A stretch of 9,122 nt of DNA from CAVOBC01 sp963693635 (GTDB lineage: Bacteria > Pseudomonadota > Gammaproteobacteria > Pseudomonadales > Azotimanducaceae). Positions 1 to 6,034 of the stretch are shown piece after piece (position 1 is the first letter of the stretch; each line of letters starts with the position of its first letter). Position numbers and translations under genes: made by a program. The notes under the pieces are model-generated. The model was not told the origin of the DNA and searched no databases. It saw nothing but the letters and a program-made list of their open reading frames with translations. The stretch lies in assembly GCA_963693635.1 (NCBI GenBank), contig CAVOBC010000180.1, forward strand, positions 1 to 9,122. Direction: 5' to 3'.

Positions 1-9
1 TGCCGCACA

Positions 10-1674
10 TCACAGCGGACCGGGACGCAGCACACGCCCGTCCCGCTCGCCGGTATGCTCGTCGTCTGCAAGAATCTGCGTGCCGTTGACGAGCGTTGCC
101 AGATAACCGCGGGCTGGCTGAATCAGGCGACTGTTGCCATGGGGAAAGTCCTGCACCACGCGCGGTTGCTGTTCGGCCACACGCGACGGGTCGATGACAT
201 TGATATCGGCCCGCATCCCCGGTTTCAGCTCGCCCCGATCCGTGAGCGCCAGAACATCCGCGGCGCGCCGGGTCATCCGATGCACAGCGGTCGCAAGGTC
301 GAGCTTTTTCTCATCGCGCACCCAATGACTCAAAAAGAACGACGGCCAGCCCGAGTCCATGATCACGTTCACGTGCGCACCCGCGTCACCGAGGCCAGGG
401 ACGACCCAGTCCCGATTCATCAGGGTCTCGATAGCATCAAAGTTCATGTTGAAAAACGGCATGTGAAAAGCGGCGCGTCCGTCCGTCTCAAGCATCAGAC
501 GGATCCACGTCTCGGCCGGGTGTTCGCCAAGACCCGCCGCCATCGTGGCCAGGTTGTCGTCGGCTGAGCGGGTGTACACGGGGCGTTCTGCGTCCCCCAT
601 AAACCGCATGCGCCGCGCAAAGGCGATGCTGCCTTCATGCTGTCGCGCCGCTTCGATCAACTCGTCACGGAAGGATGCATCCTGAATCGCCGCCAGACGT
701 TTTGCGGGTGCAATCGCGTGCAACTTCTGCCAGCCGGGGAACAGCATGACCGTCTGCAGATTGGACACGTTGCCGCCGCAGCGTGGCACTGTGGTGCCAT
801 AGATCTGACAGCCCTTTGCCCGGTAATCCTCAATGATCTGGTGCGGGTCGTCGAAGTTGAAAGACTGGGTCTCAACAACGCTGAACAGAACCCGACCACC
901 ACTTGCGATGGCCTGTTTACCCAGTAGGTCGAGGTCATTGCCGATGGCGTCCTTCGAGTAATGCGGCACATTCTGGATGAGTCCGTTGTGCCGGCCAACC
1001 TCGCGTGCGATCGCTTCCAGCTCCGGCGCTTCTGCAAATGTCCCAGGGATGGAACGACCGTCAGGGACGCGATGAGCAGGCAGTCGATTGGACGAGAATC
1101 CGATCGCGCCTTCCTTCACGGACTGCCCGGCAAGGGCTGCAATTTCTGCAATCTCCTGCTCGTTCGGATTCTCATCGATGCCGCGTTCGCCCATCACGTA
1201 ATAGCGCAGCGCAGCGTGACCGACCATGCCGGCGAGATTGATCGCGGGCCCAAGTCGCTCTACTGAATCGAGGTACTCACCGCACGACTCCCAATCCCAC
1301 GGTAGCCCGGAAAGAATCGCCTCACGCGGAATCTGCTCGACCGTCTCCATCATCTCTGCGAGGAAGGCCCGGTCTTTCGGCTTGCACGGCGCGAAGGTGA
1401 CCGCGCAGTTGCCCATCAGCGCGGTCGTCACACCGTGGCAGGAACTCGGCGTCAAGAGTGGATCCCACCCGACCTGCGCGTCGAGGTGCGTGTGCAGATC
1501 AATGAAACCGGGCGTCACGGCGGCGCCGTCCGCATCGATCTCGCGTCGCGCTCTGCCGCCGACGTCGCCGACCGCCGCGATCTGGTCCCCGTCGATTGCG
1601 ACGTCGCCAGCGAACGGTTCGCCGCCGTTCCCGTCGACGATTAGTCCACCACGAATAACGATGTCATGCGCCAT
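10..1674 (-). CDS. D-aminoacylase-type amidohydrolase (N-acyl-D-amino-acid deacylase family)
   Basis: This 554-residue protein belongs to the amidohydrolase superfamily, in the branch that includes N-acyl-D-amino-acid deacylases. Those enzymes hydrolyse N-acyl or related amide bonds with a metal centre, usually in the cytoplasm. Visible signatures are the N-terminal beta sandwich start (IVIRGGLIVDG), the metal motif HTHLD at residues 61-65, GNC with Cys90 (a zinc-ligand position in D-aminoacylase), VGH at 151-153, GLGDAGAH with Asp430, and the C-terminal ELKPGMRADINVIDP. The His-containing segments that normally supply the other metal ligands (SHxR and SHHK types) are not obvious: the equivalent stretches read GLIQNVP and VLFSVVET. 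The substrate is therefore open, and hydantoinase-like or other amide hydrolysis is possible. I chose the ATG at 1674 because GGGAG lies 10 nt upstream; an in-frame GTG at 1725 would add 17 residues with no homology-like content. There is no signal peptide. Family is firm, substrate is not. Confidence 0.9.
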   Translation of the reverse strand: MAHDIVIRGGLIVDGNGGEPFAGDVAIDGDQIAAVGDVGGRARREIDADGAAVTPGFIDLHTHLDAQVGWDPLLTPSSCHGVTTALMGNCAVTFAPCKPKDRAFLAEMMETVEQIPREAILSGLPWDWESCGEYLDSVERLGPAINLAGMVGHAALRYYVMGERGIDENPNEQEIAEIAALAGQSVKEGAIGFSSNRLPAHRVPDGRSIPGTFAEAPELEAIAREVGRHNGLIQNVPHYSKDAIGNDLDLLGKQAIASGGRVLFSVVETQSFNFDDPHQIIEDYRAKGCQIYGTTVPRCGGNVSNLQTVMLFPGWQKLHAIAPAKRLAAIQDASFRDELIEAARQHEGSIAFARRMRFMGDAERPVYTRSADDNLATMAAGLGEHPAETWIRLMLETDGRAAFHMPFFNMNFDAIETLMNRDWVVPGLGDAGAHVNVIMDSGWPSFFLSHWVRDEKKLDLATAVHRMTRRAADVLALTDRGELKPGMRADINVIDPSRVAEQQPRVVQDFPHGNSRLIQPARGYLATLVNGTQILADDEHTGERDGRVLRPGPL

Positions 1675-1684
1675 GATGCTTTCA

Positions 1685-1689
1685 CTCCC
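1685..1689 (-). promoter_or_regulatory. Ribosome binding site of the amidohydrolase
   Basis: On the minus strand GGGAG sits 10 nt before the ATG at 1674. It is the only convincing Shine-Dalgarno near the start and decides for this ATG over the upstream in-frame GTG. Confidence 0.6.
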
Positions 1690-1861
1690 GTTGCCGTCGT
1701 TTCGTACATTTGCGTCAACCTGCACGGCCGGTTGCGCGTTGAATGACTCGGACTTCTCGTAACAACCAGGTCATCCGTCAATCATTAAGCGACGAGAATA
1801 CGCCATTGAATGGCCACCCGATATGACGTCACTCGATGAATGCCATCGCAGGTTACTCAAG

Positions 1862-2194
1862 AGTGCGCATCCGCACTTCTGGGGTTGCGGGGATCAGGGC
1901 CACGGGTTCAGGATCTCTGGCCGTGGCCGGCCGGCGGCGATAACCAATGAAAGTCCTCTTCTTGGGGCAACCGCTTGGACTGATCTCGATGCGAACGCGA
2001 CGGTCGTGGCCCTGCTGCCAGGCTTTTCGGCAGCCAGGCGAGTCCTGTCGCAGAACTCCGTTCTGCGCGGGAACTCGGGAGCGGTGCAGGGATGCACCGC
2101 CATTTTCGGCAAGAAAATGCGAGGTTGCTTACAACCGACGCTCAGGAATTGTCATGACGGCAATTTGGGCGAAAACAAGCAAATCAGCCCAAAT
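1862..2194. other. Dense array of inverted repeats (candidate structured RNA or dispersed repeat element)
   Basis: This stretch between the amidohydrolase and topB has no convincing gene but holds a run of inverted repeats. They are: 1862-1877 (6-bp arms, 4-nt loop); 1898-1928 (GGCCACGG/CCGTGGCC, 15-nt loop); 2011-2038 (nine pairs with one bulged C); 2049-2067 (CGCAGAA/TTCTGCG, 5-nt loop); 2081-2100 (GCGGTGCA/TGCACCGC, loop GGGA); 2123-2136 (GGTTG/CAACC, loop CTTA); and 2163-2194 (ATTTGGGC/GCCCAAAT, 16-nt loop). A weaker pairing joins 1952-1956 to 1977-1981. Weak candidates continue to the left at 1802-1814 and 1834-1848. The arms pair in RNA from either strand, so direction is undecided. The GGGA loop is GNRA-type only on the plus strand, while the minus strand would place the array in the amidohydrolase leader. 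I do not match it to a named RNA family. Short ORFs here (such as 1894-2112 minus) look incidental. Confidence 0.5.
2099..2180 (-). repeat. Motif copy A (inverted relative to copy B at 4695-4780)
   Basis: Read on the minus strand, 2154 down to 2099 aligns with 4723-4780 on the plus strand. My hand alignment gives 47 matches in 59 columns, with weaker similarity continuing to about 2180. Conserved blocks are TGACAATT, GCGTCGGTT, AACCTCGCA, TTCTTG and GAAAA. The centre forms the hairpin GGTTG-TAAG-CAACC (2136-2123), one pair shorter than in copy B. It lies upstream of the amidohydrolase, about 425 nt before its start and in sense orientation to it. It could be part of a leader RNA or operator, or a copy of a dispersed intergenic repeat. 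Confidence 0.6.
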
Positions 2195-2330
2195 CATCGC
2201 TGCTGAGTTCAATCATCGACGACACGCTGCACGGTGTCTGCGGCTTGCAACCTGGCATTCTTTACCGATGCGCTCGGGGAGCCTCCAGCAACGCATCAAA
2301 CGATCCGCGCCCTGGACGCAGCAGACCCGC

Positions 2331-4496
2331 TCATTCGGGCGGCTTTTCCGATTTGGGCGTTCGGACCCGGGGCCGCGATTTTGCACCGCGTGTTGTTGTT
2401 GCTGTGCGACTCGGCTCTGCTTTACCCGCCGGCCCTGACTTTCGTCTCCGTGGCGCCCGGCCCGACGCGGCGCCGCCAGGCCGACCCTCTCCCGCCTTCT
2501 TTGGTCTGGGCTTGCGTTTAGCACCACGAGTCTTGTGGCCGGCTGTCCCACCGAGCCCGGCGAGGCCCGTCGGCAATTGACCCCGGCTCTCGACCACTAG
2601 CCGCGTCACCTGTTCAACCAACGGCTGCATGAGGGTGTCGTAGGATGCTGTGCGTTCCGTGATCGCCGTCAGGATTGCCTCCCACCGCGCTGTCATATCA
2701 GGCAATGTCGCGGCCTCAGGCAGCGCGTGAATCAGCGCTCGGCCGGGCACTGTCGATTCGATGTGTTTGCCGTGCCGGACCAGGAAGTCCCGGCGAAACA
2801 GCAACTCGATGATGCCCGCGCGAGTCGCTTCGGTGCCCAGGCCATCGGTGTCTTTGAGCACGGCACGAAGCGAGGCATCAGCAACGAACGCCGCAACATT
2901 CGTCATCGCCAAGAGCAAACTGGCGTCGTTGAAACGGGCTGGCGCAGTGGTGTGGCGCTCCTGCACATCGGCTTGCAATGACTTCGACTGCTGGCCCGAA
3001 TGCAGCGCGGGCAGAGATTGCTTCGCCTGCCCGGGATAACCGCCAGCGTTCTCCGACCTGGCCGCCGCGCGCCCCGCCCCGTCATGAGAGGCCTTATCGG
3101 GACGGTTTCTCGCTGCGGCATCGCGGCCCCGCGATGGTGCGCCGAGCAACAATCGCCAGCCCGCCTTGCCTTCCTCAGTGGCCTTCGCAATGAAGAGCCC
3201 GCCACTGATATCAATCTCGGCCCGGGTCTCGGCGTATTCGTGATCTGGTAGAAACTGCGCGAAGTAATTGCGCACAATGAGTGCGTAGACGTCACATTCG
3301 TCGGCGGTCAGCTTCGACACCGACCTGGCCGTAGGAATAATCGCGTGATGCGCCCCGACGCTGGCGTCATCGAACGCGCGGGCCCGGCGCGACGTGTCCA
3401 GGTTGTCAATCGCCTCGCGCATTCGATCCACGCCCGGATTGCGCCCGATCGCATCAATCACGCTGCGCGCCTCACCGTGATGAGCTGCCGGCAGGTAGCG
3501 ACAGTCAGACCGCGGATAGGTGATGAGTTTGTGCTGCTCGTACAGTCGCTGACAGATGTCGAGGACATGCTGCGCAGAGAGTCGATAAAGACGCGCAGCA
3601 TCAATTTGCAGACTGGAGAGCGAATGCGGTAACGGGGGGCGTTCGCGACGCTTCTTGCGATCAACTTTGGTGACCGTCGCCGGCTGGTCAGAGATGCGCC
3701 GGGCAACGTTCTGCGCCAGCGGCTTTGACAGGTTCCTGCGCTCACTATCGAGAAAACGCGCGCACCCGTCGCTCGGTATCCAGCGCGCACGAAAGGTGTC
3801 ACCGTCGGCATCTGGCAACGTTTCGAGATTGGCCCACACCTCATAGAAGGGTTTGCTAACGAACGCGTCAATCTCTTCGTCGCGCCGCACAACGAGCCCC
3901 AGCAGCGGCGTCTGTACGCGTCCGACCGACAGCACCCCGCCATAGTTAACCTTGCGGCCCTGCAGGGTGTACGCGCGGGTCAGATTGATGCCGTAGAGCC
4001 AGTCCGCGCGCGATCGCGCAAGGGCCGATGTCGACAGCGGTTTGAATTCCGAATTCGCCCTTAGACGCAACAGTGCAGAGACTACCGCCGCCCGGTTGAG
4101 GTCGTTGACCAACAGACGCTGCGCTTCGTTCGGATTCGCGCCCAGATGGTGAATCACCTGGTCCACCAGGAGTTGCCCTTCCCGGTCCGGGTCACCGGCG
4201 TGAACGATCTGATCGGCCTCTTTAACCAGCTTGCGAAGCACACCGAGCTGCTTTTTAGTCTTCGCCTTTTCCTGCATTTGCCAGCACGCCGGCACAATGG
4301 GCAAATGATCATGCGACCAGCGCTTGAAGACAGGATCGTAAGCTTCCGGCTCGGCTTGCTCGAGCAGGTGACCGACGCACCACGACACGGTCGCGTCGCC
4401 AACCCGAATAAAACCGTCCCCGCGTTGCTGCGTGCCGGGCAGTGCATCGGCGATCGCGCGCCCGAGGCTTGGCTTCTCTGCGATATAGAGCGTCAT
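2331..4496 (-). CDS. topB: DNA topoisomerase III
   Basis: This 721-residue type IA topoisomerase cuts one DNA strand, passes another through and reseals it. TopB mainly decatenates replication and recombination intermediates. The TOPRIM domain starts at MTLYIAEKPSLG with Glu7, and its acidic motif DPDREG places Asp102 and Asp104. The active-site tyrosine is Tyr327 in ITYPRSD. Further motifs are LSVGRVQTP, GAHHAI and DGLGTEATRAGI. These positions nearly coincide with E. coli TopB (Glu7, Asp103/105, Tyr328), which supports the ATG at 4496 over a TTG six codons upstream (4514). Two parts look unusual: an Ala/Gly/Arg-rich low-complexity stretch at about residues 453-494, just before the conserved LPAL segment, and a very basic C-terminal tail from about residue 650 rich in Lys, Arg, Gly and Pro. 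No zinc-finger cysteines are present, as usual for TopB. No clear Shine-Dalgarno precedes the ATG. A LexA box upstream suggests SOS control. Confidence 0.96.
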   Translation of the reverse strand: MTLYIAEKPSLGRAIADALPGTQQRGDGFIRVGDATVSWCVGHLLEQAEPEAYDPVFKRWSHDHLPIVPACWQMQEKAKTKKQLGVLRKLVKEADQIVHAGDPDREGQLLVDQVIHHLGANPNEAQRLLVNDLNRAAVVSALLRLRANSEFKPLSTSALARSRADWLYGINLTRAYTLQGRKVNYGGVLSVGRVQTPLLGLVVRRDEEIDAFVSKPFYEVWANLETLPDADGDTFRARWIPSDGCARFLDSERRNLSKPLAQNVARRISDQPATVTKVDRKKRRERPPLPHSLSSLQIDAARLYRLSAQHVLDICQRLYEQHKLITYPRSDCRYLPAAHHGEARSVIDAIGRNPGVDRMREAIDNLDTSRRARAFDDASVGAHHAIIPTARSVSKLTADECDVYALIVRNYFAQFLPDHEYAETRAEIDISGGLFIAKATEEGKAGWRLLLGAPSRGRDAAARNRPDKASHDGAGRAAARSENAGGYPGQAKQSLPALHSGQQSKSLQADVQERHTTAPARFNDASLLLAMTNVAAFVADASLRAVLKDTDGLGTEATRAGIIELLFRRDFLVRHGKHIESTVPGRALIHALPEAATLPDMTARWEAILTAITERTASYDTLMQPLVEQVTRLVVESRGQLPTGLAGLGGTAGHKTRGAKRKPRPKKAGEGRPGGAASGRAPRRRKSGPAGKAEPSRTATTTRGAKSRPRVRTPKSEKPPE

Positions 4497-4503
4497 GGGA
4501 GCA

Positions 4504-4509
4504 ACTATA
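4504..4509 (-). promoter_or_regulatory. Possible -10 element of topB
   Basis: TATAGT on the minus strand ends 7 nt before the topB ATG. If it is the -10 box, transcription would start at or next to the initiation codon, giving a nearly leaderless mRNA. That would fit the missing ribosome binding site. No good -35 hexamer is visible at normal spacing, so this is tentative. Confidence 0.3.
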
Positions 4510-4516
4510 ACCAATA

Positions 4517-4532
4517 CTGTGCATACATACAG
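4517..4532. promoter_or_regulatory. LexA-type SOS box upstream of topB
   Basis: CTGTGCATACATACAG is a perfect CTGT-N8-ACAG operator with an AT-leaning core. It is 20 nt upstream of the topB start. It would overlap the promoter of a transcript starting near 4497, a typical repressing position for LexA. The same region is also upstream of the divergent dioxygenase, but more than 300 nt from its start, so topB is the more likely target. Binding has not been shown; the call rests on the match to the gamma/betaproteobacterial consensus. Confidence 0.6.
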
Positions 4533-4690
4533 CTATGACCGAATTGGCTGCCCCCGTCCCGGACCGTGCTCCCCCGAAACTGGCAGCGATCTCGCGCGAG
4601 CCGCCCTGTAGCAATAGAGAGCGACCTAATGCAGAGTGACCCAATACGGAAACGATCTCAGTCAAGCAGCATGCGCAAAACGACGACGCC

Positions 4691-4720
4691 TTAAGCTCTT
4701 TCCTGTCCCAAGATTATCAT
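4691..4720 (+). promoter_or_regulatory. Possible sigma70 promoter of the dioxygenase gene
   Basis: TATCAT (4715-4720, five of six positions of TATAAT) follows a weak TTAAGC (4691-4696) at 18-bp spacing. A start near 4726-4728 would put the hairpin of motif copy B within the first bases of the 5' leader, giving a leader of about 115 nt. The -10-like hexamer is not kept in motif copy A, so the recurring motif is not simply this promoter. Confidence 0.3.
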
Positions 4721-4780
4721 CCTGACAATTTTTGGGCGTCGGTTTGCAAGCAAACCTCGCACTTCTTGTAGAAAAGAGGC
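4695..4780 (+). repeat. Motif copy B upstream of the dioxygenase gene
   Basis: This is the partner of the element at 2099-2180, in opposite orientation on the chromosome but in the same sense relative to the gene that follows. The strongest similarity is 4723-4780. Its hairpin GGTTTGC-AA-GCAAACC (4741-4756) would fold in RNA as GGTTTG-CAAG-CAAACC. Compared with copy A, one base is added to each arm, so pairing is kept. GCG before and CGC after the hairpin could extend the stem past a small bulge. The motif ends about 60 nt before the dioxygenase ATG. Its role is unknown. Confidence 0.6.
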
Positions 4781-4815
4781 TTGCAGAAAAGAGGCCTGCA
4801 GAAAATGGCTCGCGA
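4771..4815 (+). repeat. 15-bp tandem repeat in the dioxygenase leader
   Basis: GAAAAGAGGCTTGCA (4771-4785) is followed directly by GAAAAGAGGCCTGCA (4786-4800), with one difference, and then by a decayed third unit starting GAAAATGGCT (4801-4815). The third unit overlaps a small hairpin, GCTC-GCGA-GAGC at 4808-4819. The array lies 27 nt before the ATG, so a change in unit number would alter leader length. The AGAGG stretches resemble Shine-Dalgarno sequences but are too far from the start to serve it. Confidence 0.65.
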
Positions 4816-4831
4816 GAGCGTCCTGATCATT

Positions 4832-4837
4832 GGAGAA
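4832..4837 (+). promoter_or_regulatory. Ribosome binding site of the dioxygenase gene
   Basis: GGAGAA lies 4 nt before the ATG at 4842 (6 nt counted from GGAG). It supports this start over an in-frame TTG at 4830, which overlaps the site itself. Confidence 0.65.
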
Positions 4838-4841
4838 GAAC

Positions 4842-5714
4842 ATGACAACAACGCACTTTTCTTATCGTCCGACCACGCAAGGCTTGGGCGCCGAGGTCGA
4901 CGGACTCAATCTCGCTTCAGCATTGACCGATGGCGAGATCTCGGAACTCAAACAGCGCCTTGGCGAGTACGGTGTGTTACTCATCCGCGAGCAACTGCTC
5001 AATGAACGCCAACAACTGGCGTTCATTGAGCAGTTCGGCGAGTTGCAGGGCCATCCAGTGCCGAACGTAGCGGGACCCGCACCCGTTGATCAGCCAGACG
5101 AACGTGTCTTCTACCTGACTAACGGGCTTGATGGTGCGCCTGCAAAGCCCAAGGTTAAAAGAGCGCCGGCGGCGGCCAAAACAGATGAAACGCGGCACCG
5201 TCGCCGATCTGGCTGGCATTCCGACCTGCAATACATGCCTGACCCACAGGTGTACTCGATGCTGCACTCGCTCGAGATTCCCGTTACCGGCGGCGACACG
5301 GAGTGGTGTGACATGGCCGCCGCTTATCTCGCGCTTCCCGCAGATGAGCAGAATCGATTGTCGTGCCTCTTCGGCTTGAATCAGGTGCATTTTCTGCGCG
5401 AGCAAGCGCCCGTGCGTCATCCGCTGGTTCGCGTCCACCCGATCACCGGCAAGCGTTGCCTGTATCTGTCCCCATCGATCACCCAGGCGATCGATGGCAT
5501 GGCACCTGACGAGTCAGAGACGCTGATCACATCACTAACGGACCATGCCACGCAGTCGCAGTTTTGTTACCGGCACCAGTGGCAGGTGCACGACACGCTC
5601 ATCTGGGACAACCGCGGCACCATGCACGTGCGCCATCCGTTTGATATGAACCAGCGGCGCGTGGTCAGGCGCACCCAGACCGTCGGCGAGCCGATTGTTG
5701 CTGCGGTGGCATAG
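4842..5714 (+). CDS. TauD/TfdA-family Fe(II)/2-oxoglutarate-dependent dioxygenase
   Basis: This 290-residue cytoplasmic oxygenase belongs to the TauD/TfdA family. Members use Fe(II), O2 and 2-oxoglutarate to hydroxylate a small substrate, often releasing sulfite, a phenol or another group. The facial triad is visible as H126-S-D128 (in SGWHSDLQY) and distal His262 in WDNRGTMH. Arg272/273 in NQRRVV are well placed to bind 2-oxoglutarate, 10-11 residues after the distal His as in TauD. The N-terminal LGAEVDGLNL and the segment LLIREQLLNERQQLAFIEQFGEL are typical of the family. Residues about 96-122 form a basic, Ala/Pro-rich insertion before the iron motif. The length is near the family norm. 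Substrate cannot be named: taurine, other sulfonates, aryloxyalkanoates or carnitine-like compounds are all possible. The gene stands alone on its strand. Upstream lie motif copy B and a tandem repeat; a perfect 19-bp inverted repeat is buried in the coding sequence at 4993-5035. Confidence 0.92.
   Translation: MTTTHFSYRPTTQGLGAEVDGLNLASALTDGEISELKQRLGEYGVLLIREQLLNERQQLAFIEQFGELQGHPVPNVAGPAPVDQPDERVFYLTNGLDGAPAKPKVKRAPAAAKTDETRHRRRSGWHSDLQYMPDPQVYSMLHSLEIPVTGGDTEWCDMAAAYLALPADEQNRLSCLFGLNQVHFLREQAPVRHPLVRVHPITGKRCLYLSPSITQAIDGMAPDESETLITSLTDHATQSQFCYRHQWQVHDTLIWDNRGTMHVRHPFDMNQRRVVRRTQTVGEPIVAAVA
4993..5035. repeat. Perfect 19-bp inverted repeat inside the dioxygenase coding sequence
   Basis: The left arm AACTGCTCAATGAACGCCA (4993-5011) and right arm (5017-5035) are exact reverse complements separated by ACAAC. 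They cover residues of LLNERQQLAFIEQF, a segment conserved in style across the family, so the gene is not visibly damaged. The opposite strand reads almost the same peptide (LLNERQLLAFIEQLL). The mRNA would form a very stable 19-pair hairpin about 150 nt into the gene. Confidence 0.9.
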
Positions 5715-5756
5715 GCGTGAAGTCCGTCGAACCCATTTGCGGGATCGTCCCACGCC
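5714..5756 (+). terminator. Possible stem-loop after the dioxygenase gene
   Basis: GGCGTG (5714-5719), starting in the stop codon, can pair with CACGCC (5751-5756). CCC/GGG pair inside the loop. There is no T-rich tail, so intrinsic termination is doubtful; it may be an mRNA 3'-end structure or chance. Confidence 0.2.
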
Positions 5757-6034
5757 CCATCGCACAAACGTAACCTGCGCGAGCTCAAAGAAGACGAGAT
5801 AAGTCACCGTCAAAGCTGCCTGCAGCGCATTTCGATGGTACCGATTGGACGTCAGGATGCCGAGGAGTGAGAACCGGCCTGGTGTATCCAGGGAGCTTCC
5901 GGGAAGTCAGCAGGAAACCGGCGGCGGGCGTGAGAGCAGCACACGCTTAGACCTGCCAAGTGGACTCTGTCCACAGTTTGGCCGAACTGTACCTGTCGAT
6001 GTCAGATAACAATAAACACGCAAAACCCGAGAGA
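5757..6034. other. Intergenic region between convergent genes
   Basis: With the stem-loop above, about 320 bases separate the dioxygenase from the broken kinase gene. I see no complete gene, no clear terminator with a T-tract and no repeat shared with the rest of the window. A small inverted repeat, CCTGG-TGTAT-CCAGG, lies at 5878-5892. A short plus-strand reading frame ending near 5870 has a charged stretch (LRELKEDEISHR), but it has no start or homology I recognise. Confidence 0.4.

Noticed and set aside
1894..2112. 72-residue minus-strand ORF in the hairpin region
   Set aside because: It runs straight through several inverted repeats, has no recognisable domain and no good ribosome binding site. 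The palindromes explain the sequence better than a protein does.
4535..4639. 34-residue plus-strand ORF starting just after the LexA box (MTELAAPVPDR...)
   Set aside because: It has no Shine-Dalgarno and no recognised homology, and its proline-rich composition looks accidental. Its closeness to an SOS box is notable, but it is not enough.
2099..4780. topB as the cargo of a transposon bounded by terminal inverted repeats
   Set aside because: The inverted copies are only about 80 percent alike and not at sharp ends, there is no transposase, and I see no target-site duplication. The repeats look like intergenic elements instead.
4977..5438. 153-residue minus-strand ORF opposite the dioxygenase
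   Set aside because: It is antisense to a clear TauD-family gene. Its family-like peptide LLNERQLLAFIEQLL arises only because the coding sequence there is a palindrome.
5740..5870. Plus-strand frame with LRELKEDEISHRQ as a gene fragment
   Set aside because: It has no start codon context and no recognised family, and is too short to separate from chance.
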